Shown here: positions 43,509 to 51,656 of the stretch, piece by piece
Layout: each line of letters starts with the position of its first letter
How positions within the stretch are numbered: position 1 is the first letter of the stretch
Assembly: GCA_040878005.1 (NCBI GenBank)
Contig: JBBDMW010000023.1
Span: 56,918-120,917 of the forward strand
Direction: 5' to 3'
Source of the DNA: JBBDMW01 sp040878005
Lineage (GTDB): Bacteria > Chloroflexota > Dehalococcoidia > Lucifugimonadales > Lucifugimonadaceae
Length of the DNA stretch: 64,000 nt
Program-made: the position numbers and the translations under genes
Notes under the pieces: generated by a model
What the model saw: only the letters and a program-made list of their open reading frames with translations
Databases searched by the model: none
What the model was told of the DNA's origin: nothing

Positions 43509-44060
43509 TCAGGACGTCCCCTCGGGTAGCGAAACCACGGCAAGGAGCCTGCTCTCTTCATTGCCTTCCAGGTCACTGGCCACCACATTGATTTCATTCG
43601 GTCCCGGCACCAGGGAGAGTTGAACTTCAAAGTACCCATCGGCGTCCACCGGGACGATAACGCCGTTGATGCTCACGATTGCGTCAGCGCTGGTGCGCCC
43701 CCGGGCTGTAACAGAGTCGCCCCGGACCACGCTATCCTCTGACAGCCCCTCGATCTCCAGGAACAGCCCAAAACTCTGGACGACCCTTGTTGGAGTCGGG
43801 GGGACCACTGTGGGCGTGTTGGTTGGGACGGGTGATGTGGCCGTGGGAGATGGCGTGAGGCCGGAGCCTGGTGTGGATGTCGCCGCCGGGGTTGCAGGCT
43901 CCGTAGTAGGTGTGGCGGAAGGTTCGACTGTGGCGGATGGCGTGGCGGTGGGGTCTGGCGTTCCGGTGGGAGGGATGCGGGGCGTGCTTTGAACGCAGGC
44001 TGTCAGTGACAGCACTCCTGCCACGGCAAGCCATATGACAAGGCCATGCCACCGCGTCAT
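43509..44060 (-). CDS. Thr/Pro-rich lipoprotein with Ig-like domain
   Basis: 183 residues. The signal 'LVIWLAVAGVLSLTAC' ends in a canonical L-T-A-C lipobox, so it should be lipid-anchored. A stalk of about 75 residues made almost wholly of Thr, Pro, Ala and Ser follows, likely spanning the wall. Then comes an Ig-like domain of about 85 residues ('VTARGRTSADAIVSINGVIVP', 'VPGPNEINVVASDLEGNEE' pattern) that matches the lipoprotein at 26925-27320. The ATG at 44060 has AGGGGAA upstream. It lies directly before the giant repeat protein and after the two-component genes on the same strand. Confidence 0.78.
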   Translation of the reverse strand: MTRWHGLVIWLAVAGVLSLTACVQSTPRIPPTGTPDPTATPSATVEPSATPTTEPATPAATSTPGSGLTPSPTATSPVPTNTPTVVPPTPTRVVQSFGLFLEIEGLSEDSVVRGDSVTARGRTSADAIVSINGVIVPVDADGYFEVQLSLVPGPNEINVVASDLEGNEESRLLAVVSLPEGTS

Positions 44061-44180
44061 TCGTTGTTCCCCTGGTTCAAAGCAGGATGGTTGTCGTTTG
44101 GCGAATAATGCCAGCCGCGTACGTCGCATTCCGCCAGCGCGCGACCTGCAGGAATTACGGTTCCGCACCTGATACTACGA

Positions 44181-45164
44181 TCAACCTTCCGTGGTGGGCT
44201 TGGACAGGGGGAGCATTACAGTCATAGTTGTGTAATGACTCACATTGACATCTTCCCTGTCGGCTGAGTTGGTCGCTGATTCCACGGCTATCTCGCCGCC
44301 TGCCCGCCGCGCCAGAGTGCGTGCTATATAGAGGCCCAGCCCTGAGCTCGTCCTCTCACGCCGGCCAGCCATCTCGGGAGTCCATCCCCGGTCGAACAGG
44401 TGCGGGAAATGGGCGGCCGGTACTCCCGGACCATCATCCCAGACCCTTATGAAGTAGTGAGTCGGGTTCCTCGTAACCCTCAACTCAACGTGCCTCGTAG
44501 CGTACTTTACAGCGTTGTCCACCAGGTTCGTCACTACATGGTCCAGGGCAGATGCATCCCCGTACACAAGCCCGAACTCTGCGGGCTCTGACCACCACGT
44601 CAGTTCAGCATCTCTCTCCGCTGCAATGCCCGCGTACCGGTCTGCGATATTGCGGACGATGGCCACCGGGTCCACGGGCTCATAGCCAATCGCTGCATCC
44701 GGGTCCTCCAACTCCACCAGTACCCGCACATTGGCAAGCATGAGCCGGAAGCTAGGCGCCTGCTGCTCTATCTCATCAAGCAACTCCTGGACTGCGGGAG
44801 GAAGGTCCTGCCCAGACTCCTCGACCCGGGCGCGTACTTCGCGCTCCTTGCCAAGGATTCTCCTGAAGGGGCGGCCCATGTCGTGCGAGAAGGTATCGAA
44901 GTAGTCCTGTGTCACTCGGCTCCACCCTCGCACCGGAGTCTGGCCGTTCGCCGGCCGCTGCGCCGGGCCAATCAGGTAGGCGGACAGGGCAATGACCAGG
45001 CCCAACAGGAGGACGGCAGCGCCCACGTATGCCATGGGCTCCACCTGCCACAGGGAGTCAGTGAACTCATTGCCGAATACGGGTGCCAACGCCAACAGCA
45101 ATAGCCCCACGACTGCCGTCATGAGGCCAAAGAGGCGGAGAGTTTTGAGCAGCGTTGAACGCAC
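44181..45164 (-). CDS. Membrane sensor histidine kinase
   Basis: 327 residues. Two N-terminal helices (about 12-30 and 45-66) enclose only a short outside loop, so sensing is probably in the membrane or through a partner. The H-box is 'FSHDMGRPFRRILG' with phospho-His94 followed by Asp rather than Glu. The ATPase domain has 'NLVDNAVKYATRH', 'WDDGPGVP' and 'SSGLGLYIARTLARRAGG'. It is paired with the response regulator 34 bases upstream and is followed by the lipoprotein and repeat-protein genes, which may be its outputs. Confidence 0.9.
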   Translation of the reverse strand: MRSTLLKTLRLFGLMTAVVGLLLLALAPVFGNEFTDSLWQVEPMAYVGAAVLLLGLVIALSAYLIGPAQRPANGQTPVRGWSRVTQDYFDTFSHDMGRPFRRILGKEREVRARVEESGQDLPPAVQELLDEIEQQAPSFRLMLANVRVLVELEDPDAAIGYEPVDPVAIVRNIADRYAGIAAERDAELTWWSEPAEFGLVYGDASALDHVVTNLVDNAVKYATRHVELRVTRNPTHYFIRVWDDGPGVPAAHFPHLFDRGWTPEMAGRRERTSSGLGLYIARTLARRAGGEIAVESATNSADREDVNVSHYTTMTVMLPLSKPTTEG

Positions 45165-45197
45165 CAGTAGGTGATCTCGGGGTGAACTGGGTGGCGG

Positions 45198-45995
45198 TTA
45201 GGCTCGTGGTGGCACGAGCCGGTAACCCCGGTTTCGGACGTTAATTATCAACTCATCGGCGCTGAAATTCCTCCCGGCAGCCTTGCCCAGCGCCACTTTA
45301 ATTTCGCGGATGCGCACTCGCAGTGATGCCCGGGAGTCCTCACCGTCTGAGAACCTTTCCAGGCGAGAGAATGGCACAAGCTCACCCTCGCTGCGATATA
45401 GAGCCGCAGCAAGTTCTTTGAGGATTTCAAATTTCATGCCCTGGATTTCCCTGATGGGCTCTCTCTGGCCGTCGGATACGGCGTATACCGTGCCGTTGTC
45501 CGCATCCAGTTCATAGAGAGTCCCTATCTGTATACGTTCAGGAGCCGCGCCTATTAGCCGACGCAGTCTCAGAACAACCTCGTCTGGACTGGCCAGCTTG
45601 TCTATGAAGTCCACTGGTGCGTTCACGCTCAGGCTCGCCGCGACCGCAGTATCCCGGTAGGGTCCCTGCGCGTACTGCGTGAACATGAGGACCGGAAGGC
45701 TCCGGTCGCGGTCCGTGATGCGCTTCAGGATTGTCAGGCCCTTGAACCGGTCCTCGTCATACTCGCCAAAGCGCACGTCCAGCAGCACGGCGGCGGGGCG
45801 TTCCTCTTCAACGGCAAATAGCGTTTGGATTTCGAAGTCATCCCCGGTGACCCGCGGACCTTCTGGTGATACGACAATAGGGCGGAATCCTTCACGCTCC
45901 AGCCGCCTTAGCACCGAGCGCATAAGATCTGACGAATGTTCGTCATCCACCACGAGGATCTTCTCGCCTCGTCCCCGTGAAGATTGCTGTGTCAT
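45198..45995 (-). CDS. Response regulator, winged-helix output
   Basis: About 265 residues. The receiver domain has acidic Asp17-Asp18, phospho-acceptor Asp73 ('AVLLDVRFGEYD'), Thr106 and Lys133. The C-terminal OmpR/PhoB-type winged helix (about 165-265) has 'EIQGMKFEILKELAAALYR' and 'IINVRNRGYRLVPP'. It should bind DNA when phosphorylated by the kinase in the next gene. The receiver has a longer-than-usual insert after strand 2 (residues 45-60). The ATG at 45995 is preferred over one at 46013; neither has a strong ribosome site. Confidence 0.9.
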   Translation of the reverse strand: MTQQSSRGRGEKILVVDDEHSSDLMRSVLRRLEREGFRPIVVSPEGPRVTGDDFEIQTLFAVEEERPAAVLLDVRFGEYDEDRFKGLTILKRITDRDRSLPVLMFTQYAQGPYRDTAVAASLSVNAPVDFIDKLASPDEVVLRLRRLIGAAPERIQIGTLYELDADNGTVYAVSDGQREPIREIQGMKFEILKELAAALYRSEGELVPFSRLERFSDGEDSRASLRVRIREIKVALGKAAGRNFSADELIINVRNRGYRLVPPRA

Positions 45996-46210
45996 GTTTG
46001 TCCCGCACCCCATTCGTTACGGAACGCCACGCGCTCCAGATTGCCGCGAGCGCGACTTTATCATCAGTCGGCTTCAATTTCGTATGCGAGACGAAACGAT
46101 GTACTGGTTACACGCTGTGCCGGGTAGGCCGGGATACGTCATGTAAACTCGTCACCCGGATGTTGAAGAGGAAGGGAGGCAGCCAGCCAGGTTTCGAAAT
46201 AGGATAAACC

Positions 46211-46903
46211 TTGACAAGCGCACGATTCTGCAAGCAGTGCGGAAACAGCCTTCATCAAGAAGATGTGTTTTGTCCCGCATGTGGCACACGCCGAAGCGTT
46301 ATGGCCTCCGCGGACGACACCGCCGCCCCGCCGTTCGCATACCAGGTGCCGGTGCCTGAGGCCAGGCCGCCCATTTTTGATTCGGGAGTGTTCAATCCCA
46401 GTTACCGGGCGACCGGTGTATTCCCAACGAATGTGGCGAACCCGGAAACAAGGTTTGCCGCTTATCTCCTTACCACAGCGCTGCCAAGCATCCTTTGGTA
46501 CGTGCCTGTTTTAGGTTGGCTGGTGGCTTTGGGCATAATCATCTGCAACTTGATCATGCACAGGCGGGGCTTGGACATCGGCGCTGTGGTCGTTGATGTC
46601 AGAGTGATTAGGAACAATGGCGACGTTGCTGGCTTCTATCACATGACAGTTCGTGCAATGGTGTCGATCTTGAGTGCAATCCCATTCTTTGCCGGTTACT
46701 GGACTGCATTCTTCGATCCGAATCACCAGACATGGCATGACAAGATCATGGGCACTTACGTGGTCGATGACAGCGATGAGCTTGAATCACGCCCCGGAAC
46801 GAGCTCATCCACCGCAGTTGCCTGGTTCTGGGTGGTGCTTTTGTCGCCTGTCGCCCTGATTGTGCTTGCGGTTATTGTTGCCGCCATGGCCTTGTCTGTC
46901 TGA
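46211..46903 (+). CDS. Zinc-ribbon RDD-family membrane protein
   Basis: 230 residues. The N-terminus is a zinc ribbon with C-x2-C ... C-x2-C (Cys7, Cys10, Cys21, Cys24), followed by a Pro-rich linker to about residue 75. An RDD-type membrane domain follows: a start 'ETRFAAYLLTTALPSILWYVP', two or three helices and the end block 'QTWHDKIMGTYVV'. An additional C-terminal helix ('VAWFWVVLLSPVALIVLAVIV') is present. RDD proteins are poorly understood; some act in ion or proton exchange. TTG start with a weak AGGAT site. Transcribed divergently from the two-component genes. Confidence 0.82.
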   Translation: MTSARFCKQCGNSLHQEDVFCPACGTRRSVMASADDTAAPPFAYQVPVPEARPPIFDSGVFNPSYRATGVFPTNVANPETRFAAYLLTTALPSILWYVPVLGWLVALGIIICNLIMHRRGLDIGAVVVDVRVIRNNGDVAGFYHMTVRAMVSILSAIPFFAGYWTAFFDPNHQTWHDKIMGTYVVDDSDELESRPGTSSSTAVAWFWVVLLSPVALIVLAVIVAAMALSV

Positions 46904-46989
46904 AATCGCCTCCGAACATTCGCCACAAGACATAGCGTTTGCCACGGCATAATTGCCGTTATTTGGTTGTTTTGATGCCCCGTTGGGCC

Positions 46990-47018
46990 TCGACGCGAAC
47001 GGAGGGGCGCGCTATATT
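46990..47018 (+). promoter_or_regulatory. Predicted dnaE promoter
   Basis: TCGACG and TATATT, 17 bases apart, match four and five of six consensus positions. They end 56 bases before the dnaE start. Confidence 0.4.
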
Positions 47019-47074
47019 CCGGGGAGCCTCCCAAACGCCGAATACAGCCATTTGCCCTAGCCACAACTCGCGCC

Positions 47075-50000
47075 TTGGATCAATTCGTACACCTCCACAA
47101 CCACTCCGAGTATAGCCTGCTCGACGGCCTGAGCCGACTGGATCGAATGGCCCAGCGAGCCGCCGAACTGGGCATGCCCGCCATCGCCCTGACTGACCAC
47201 GGCAATGTTCATGGTGCGGTGGATTTCTACAAGGCGGCCGTGAAGGCGGGAATCAAGCCCCTGATCGGTGTGGAGGGGTACGTTGCGCCGTCAAGCCGGC
47301 TGGAGCGGGATTCGAATGAGCGTTTCCCGTACCACATGACGTTGTTGGCGCAGAACCTCACTGGATACAGGAATCTTCTGAAGCTCGTGACGAAGGCTCA
47401 CCTTGAAGGGTTCTACTACAGGCCGCGCATGGACCGTGAGATCCTCGAGCAGCACAGCGAAGGCGTGATCGTCCTTTCTGGCTGTCCATCTGGCGAGGTC
47501 CCCCGCATGATCTCCAGCGGCCGCATGCAGGAAGCCCGCTCGGCCATCAACTGGTACCGGGAAGTCTTCGAGGGCCGCTACTACCTGGAGCTGATGTCAC
47601 ACGAGGGCGTGCCGGACCTGCCGGTAGTCAACAAGGCCCTGGTGGAGTTGAGTGGCGAGACCGGCCTGCCGCTGGTGGTCACAAACGACTCCCACTATGT
47701 CAACCGCGAAGAGTATCAACTTCAGGACATCCTCACCTGCATCCAGACCAACACGCACATCAATGATCCCAAGCGCCTCCACATGGATGATGACTCCTAC
47801 TACATCAAGAGCGCTGCTGAGATGGCCGCGCTCTGGCCGGAACAGCCTGATGCGCTCAGGAACACGCTTGCCATAGCGGAGTCCTGTGATCTCGAGTTGA
47901 AGTTCGGAAACACTCTCCTCCCGCACTACAACACACCCAATGGCGAAACTGCCATGGAGTTCCTCCGCAAGCTGTGCGACGAGGGTCTTCGCAAGCGTTA
48001 TGAAAGCCCGTCGCAGGCAGTGCTTGACCGGCTTGAGTACGAGTTGCATGTGATTGAGAAGACAGACTTCCCGGACTACTTCCTGGTTGTCTGGGATATC
48101 TTCAAGTTCGTCAACAGGCGGGGAATCTTCTCAGCGGTCCGCGGCAGCGCAGCAGCCAGCCTTGTGCTGTACTGCCTGGAGGTCACGCAGATTGACCCGT
48201 TGGAGACCCGGCTGGTTTTCGAGCGCTTCCTGAACGTGGAGCGCAAGGAGATGCCGGACATTGACATGGACTTCCCGGATGACCGCCGTGAAGAAGTCAT
48301 CCGGTACTGCGTGGACCGCTACGGCCGTGACCACGTGGCGCAGATCATTACATTTGGCACGCTGGGCGCAAAGGCGGCCATCCGTGACACCACGCGCGCC
48401 CTGAACCTGGACTTCGGCATTGGCGACAAGCTGGCCCGGCTCATTCCCACCCGCCTGCACGTCACCATCGACGACGCTCTCGATGAGAGCGCTGAGATGG
48501 CAGCTCTTGTCAAACGGGATGCTGATAGCCGCAAGATCATAGGCATCGCTCGCCAGCTTGAAGGTTCGGTACGACACGCAAGCACGCACGCCGCCGGAGT
48601 TGTCATATCAGAAGAACCGCTGACCGATTATGTGGCGCTCCAGCGCTCCACGAGCGGCAATGATGACGCCCCGCCAACCACGCAGTTCGCCATGGGACCG
48701 GTGGCAGAGGTCGGCCTACTGAAGATGGACTTCCTTGGCCTGATCAACCTCACGATCCTGGACCGGGTCGTGAAGCTGATCGCCGAGCACCGCGGGGAAC
48801 GAATCTCCCTCGGTGATGTCCCCCAGGATGACGCTGCTGCATTCGAGCTTCTCTCAAATGCAGACACGTTCGGCGTGTTCCAGTTGGAAAGCTCTGGAAT
48901 GCGCCGGTACATCAAGGAGTTGAAGCCGTCATCTGTCGCAGATGTGGCCGCCATGATCGCCCTGTACCGTCCAGGGCCAATGGAGCACATCAGCACGTTC
49001 ATTGACGCCAAGCATGGCCGCGTCCCCATCCGGTACCCGCATGAGGGTCTCAAGGACATCCTGGAGGAGACGTACGGCATCATCGTGTACCAGGACCAGG
49101 TGCTGCTTATAGCCCGTGAGTTTGGCGGATACACACTGGGCGAGGCCGACATCCTGCGCAAGGCCATGGGCAAGAAGATCGCAGAGGTCATGGCGGCCGA
49201 GCGTGAGAAGTTCGTGGCTGGCGCCCAGGAGAAGGGCTACACGGAGGAGCTGGCGAATACCATATTCAAGCTCATAGAGCCGTTCGCCGGGTACGCATTC
49301 AACAAGGCGCACAGCGTCAGCTACGCCATGATTGCGTACTGGACGGCGTACTTCAAGGCGAACTACCCAATGGAGTACTTCGCCGCCATGCTGGACTCCG
49401 CGTCCGGCAACCCTGAAAAAGTGGGCGCGTGCATCAGGGAGGCCCAGCGTAAGAATATCCGGGTGCTGCCGCCTTCGCTGAACCGGTCAGGTGCAGGCTT
49501 CACAATTGAGCCTGTTGAAGATGCCGTTGGCGGTATACGGTTTGGGCTGGCTGCAGTCAAAAATGTTGGTGCTGGAGCAGTCGCACCAATCATTGAGGCC
49601 CGTGAGGCGGCAGGCGAGTTTGAGTCGCTTGAGGATATTTGCCGCCGCATTGACTCACGTTCCCTGAACCGGCGCACGCTAGAGAGCCTCATAAAAGCCG
49701 GCGCCCTGGATGATTTTGGCCCGCGCGGCAGCCTTCTGGAAGCAGTGGACCGCATCATCTCCACTATTCAACGGCAGACCAAGCTGCGTGACTCTGGCCA
49801 GACTTCAATGTTCGACATGTTTGGCGAGTCTGTGCCCGCTCCCATGCCTGACATTGAGATTTCAGGCGTGGATGATACGTCGGAACAGGAACGCATCATC
49901 TGGGAGAAGGACCTGCTGGGCGTGGAGCTTACCCAGAGCTCGTTCACCCGCGAGATGTACGCCCAGGCCGAGAACTTCCTGGTGTTCGCCTCTGAAGTCA

Positions 50001-50824
50001 CCGCAGAACGTGCGGGGCAGAAGGTTGTGGCGCTCGGCCAGGTGATCGGCGTGAGAGAGTTGAACACCCGCAAGGGCGACCGTTTTCTTGCCATGTCTCT
50101 AGGCCTCCTTGACGGTGAGATCGAGTTGGTGGTCTGGCCCAATGTGCTTGAAAATACCGGTGGCCTCTGGGAGGAGGGCCGATTCCTTGCCGTGACCGGG
50201 CAGGTACGGGAGCGTGATGGCCGCGTGTCCATATCAGTGGACCAGGCACGCGAGTATCACGTCCCTGGGCAGGAGGGGGCATCTTCCCACGCGGAAGCGG
50301 AACATGCCGGTGAGGTGCCGCGTACCGGGCAGGCCGTTCCTGCGCCGACAGCCGCGGCAACGCCCGTTGTGCAGGCTTTCCGTGAAAAGCCTGTCGAAAT
50401 TGAACCTGAAGTTGACGATGAGGCAGTGAGTGGTTTCGATCCGCCTGGATCGAACGCCACTGAGGAGAATGACGATTTGACGAGTGTCCCTGGAGTGTCT
50501 GGCCAGTCTTCACCACAGGATGGTTCGCCAGGAACTGCCACCCATAACGCCAACGGCAACGGTCCTGCACTCAACGGCGCCGACGGTGTGGTCATAAGGG
50601 TCAAGGAAACCGGTCACCTGGCCGAGGACCGGTATCGTCTGGAGGACCTCGTCAGGCTGCTCTTGGAGTTCCGTGGCCCTGAATCCGTTACGCTTGAAGT
50701 CGCGACTGGCGGCAGGATCGTAAAACTGGACATGTCATTCGTCAGCGTGCAGCCTTGCACGGAGTTGGAAAGCCGCTTGGCAGCCATAGTCGGTCCCGAA
50801 AATGTGTCGGTACCGGTGGCCTGA
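47075..50824 (+). CDS. dnaE: DNA polymerase III alpha subunit
   Basis: 1249 residues, the replicative polymerase. The PHP domain (1 to about 270) begins 'FVHLHNHSEYSLLDGLSRLD' and keeps 'ALTDHGN', 'IGVEGYVAP' and 'TNDSHYV', so its metal site may still be active. The catalytic aspartates lie in 'PDIDMDFPDDRREEV' (Asp395, Asp397). Finger and helix-hairpin-helix regions follow, then an OB fold near 975-1060. A disordered linker of about 110 residues (about 1060-1170) leads to a C-terminal domain of 80 residues ('YRLEDLVRLLLEFRGPESV') seen in DnaE of several phyla. The start is TTG; residues 4-18 are core sequence, so no later start is possible. Confidence 0.97.
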   Translation: MDQFVHLHNHSEYSLLDGLSRLDRMAQRAAELGMPAIALTDHGNVHGAVDFYKAAVKAGIKPLIGVEGYVAPSSRLERDSNERFPYHMTLLAQNLTGYRNLLKLVTKAHLEGFYYRPRMDREILEQHSEGVIVLSGCPSGEVPRMISSGRMQEARSAINWYREVFEGRYYLELMSHEGVPDLPVVNKALVELSGETGLPLVVTNDSHYVNREEYQLQDILTCIQTNTHINDPKRLHMDDDSYYIKSAAEMAALWPEQPDALRNTLAIAESCDLELKFGNTLLPHYNTPNGETAMEFLRKLCDEGLRKRYESPSQAVLDRLEYELHVIEKTDFPDYFLVVWDIFKFVNRRGIFSAVRGSAAASLVLYCLEVTQIDPLETRLVFERFLNVERKEMPDIDMDFPDDRREEVIRYCVDRYGRDHVAQIITFGTLGAKAAIRDTTRALNLDFGIGDKLARLIPTRLHVTIDDALDESAEMAALVKRDADSRKIIGIARQLEGSVRHASTHAAGVVISEEPLTDYVALQRSTSGNDDAPPTTQFAMGPVAEVGLLKMDFLGLINLTILDRVVKLIAEHRGERISLGDVPQDDAAAFELLSNADTFGVFQLESSGMRRYIKELKPSSVADVAAMIALYRPGPMEHISTFIDAKHGRVPIRYPHEGLKDILEETYGIIVYQDQVLLIAREFGGYTLGEADILRKAMGKKIAEVMAAEREKFVAGAQEKGYTEELANTIFKLIEPFAGYAFNKAHSVSYAMIAYWTAYFKANYPMEYFAAMLDSASGNPEKVGACIREAQRKNIRVLPPSLNRSGAGFTIEPVEDAVGGIRFGLAAVKNVGAGAVAPIIEAREAAGEFESLEDICRRIDSRSLNRRTLESLIKAGALDDFGPRGSLLEAVDRIISTIQRQTKLRDSGQTSMFDMFGESVPAPMPDIEISGVDDTSEQERIIWEKDLLGVELTQSSFTREMYAQAENFLVFASEVTAERAGQKVVALGQVIGVRELNTRKGDRFLAMSLGLLDGEIELVVWPNVLENTGGLWEEGRFLAVTGQVRERDGRVSISVDQAREYHVPGQEGASSHAEAEHAGEVPRTGQAVPAPTAAATPVVQAFREKPVEIEPEVDDEAVSGFDPPGSNATEENDDLTSVPGVSGQSSPQDGSPGTATHNANGNGPALNGADGVVIRVKETGHLAEDRYRLEDLVRLLLEFRGPESVTLEVATGGRIVKLDMSFVSVQPCTELESRLAAIVGPENVSVPVA

Positions 50825-50873
50825 CGAACGACCGGCTTACATTTGCTTAACAAGCGCGCGGGGGATGCTCGCC

Positions 50874-51101
50874 ATGAAGTGGGTCATATTCGCTACAGCG
50901 CCCGATCAGATAACAGCGGAGATGTGGCGCGACCTCGTGCGGCAGTCGGGCATTGACTGCATGCTGCGGGCTGGCGACACGACAGGCTTCCTCGGAGTCT
51001 CAGCGCAGCCGGTACGTCTGATGACGCCGGAGCAGGATGAAGAGCGGGCCAGGGCAGCCCTGGAAGCGCAAATCAACGGCGAATCTGACTGGGGCGGCTA
51101 G
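50874..51101 (+). CDS. DUF2007-like small protein
   Basis: A 75-residue protein. It resembles the DUF2007 'putative signal transducing protein' family: an N-terminal strand 'WVIFATAPDQITAEMWRDLV', a middle 'GIDCMLRAGD' and the C-terminal 'EQDEERARAALEAQ'. No biochemical role is known for the family. The ATG at 50874 has GGGGGA eight bases upstream; another ATG lies three codons earlier. It lies 50 bases after dnaE and may share its transcript. Confidence 0.72.
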   Translation: MKWVIFATAPDQITAEMWRDLVRQSGIDCMLRAGDTTGFLGVSAQPVRLMTPEQDEERARAALEAQINGESDWGG

Positions 51102-51125
51102 GTGTAGCTCCCCTCAACCGCGGGT

Positions 51126-51656
51126 TCAGGCCAAGTGAGCGAGGGCGCCTTCCATTTGGAGGAGACGGGACTTCATGGGCAGACCCACTCCTCCGCCGAA
51201 ACCATGCAGGCTGCCATCCGTGCCAACCACCCGGTGGCACGGCACTATCAGCGGGAACGGGTTCCGGGCCATTGCCTGTCCCGCGCCGCGGGCAGCTCCC
51301 GGACTGCCTGCCATTTTCGCCAGCCACTTGTAAGTGCGAGTCTCGCCTGCGGGAATTGACCGGCATGCTTCCCATGCCCGAACGAAGAACGGCGAGCGGC
51401 CCGTGACGTTAATGGGAATGGAAGATAGGTCCACAGGCTCGCCGGCACAGTACCGCTGAATGGTGGAGCGCATAACTGCAAAAAGCTCGGGAGCAGGCTC
51501 CATGCCTTCCATGTCACGCCGGATGTAATCAATGGCGGCGTCCGGCGTTGGCTCTGGAAGGCTCATCCTGCGCACGCCGCTGTCACTGCCCACAATCGCT
51601 ATCCAGCCCAGCGCCGTCTCGAAAACGTCATGCCCAGTCTGCCTGTTGCCGTTCAT
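51126..51656 (-). CDS. ogt: Methylated-DNA--protein-cysteine methyltransferase
   Basis: A 176-residue suicide repair protein that takes the alkyl group from O6-alkylguanine. The acceptor is Cys140 in the motif P-C-H-R-V, followed by 'GTDGSLHGFGGG'. The DNA-binding helix-turn-helix 'GETRTYKWLAKMAG' precedes it. A short Ogt/AGT N-domain comes first. The ATG at 51656 overlaps the stop of the transglutaminase-fold gene by four bases (ATGA), so it is translated as the last cistron of a membrane-protein operon, an unusual setting for DNA repair. Confidence 0.92.
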   Translation of the reverse strand: MNGNRQTGHDVFETALGWIAIVGSDSGVRRMSLPEPTPDAAIDYIRRDMEGMEPAPELFAVMRSTIQRYCAGEPVDLSSIPINVTGRSPFFVRAWEACRSIPAGETRTYKWLAKMAGSPGAARGAGQAMARNPFPLIVPCHRVVGTDGSLHGFGGGVGLPMKSRLLQMEGALAHLA

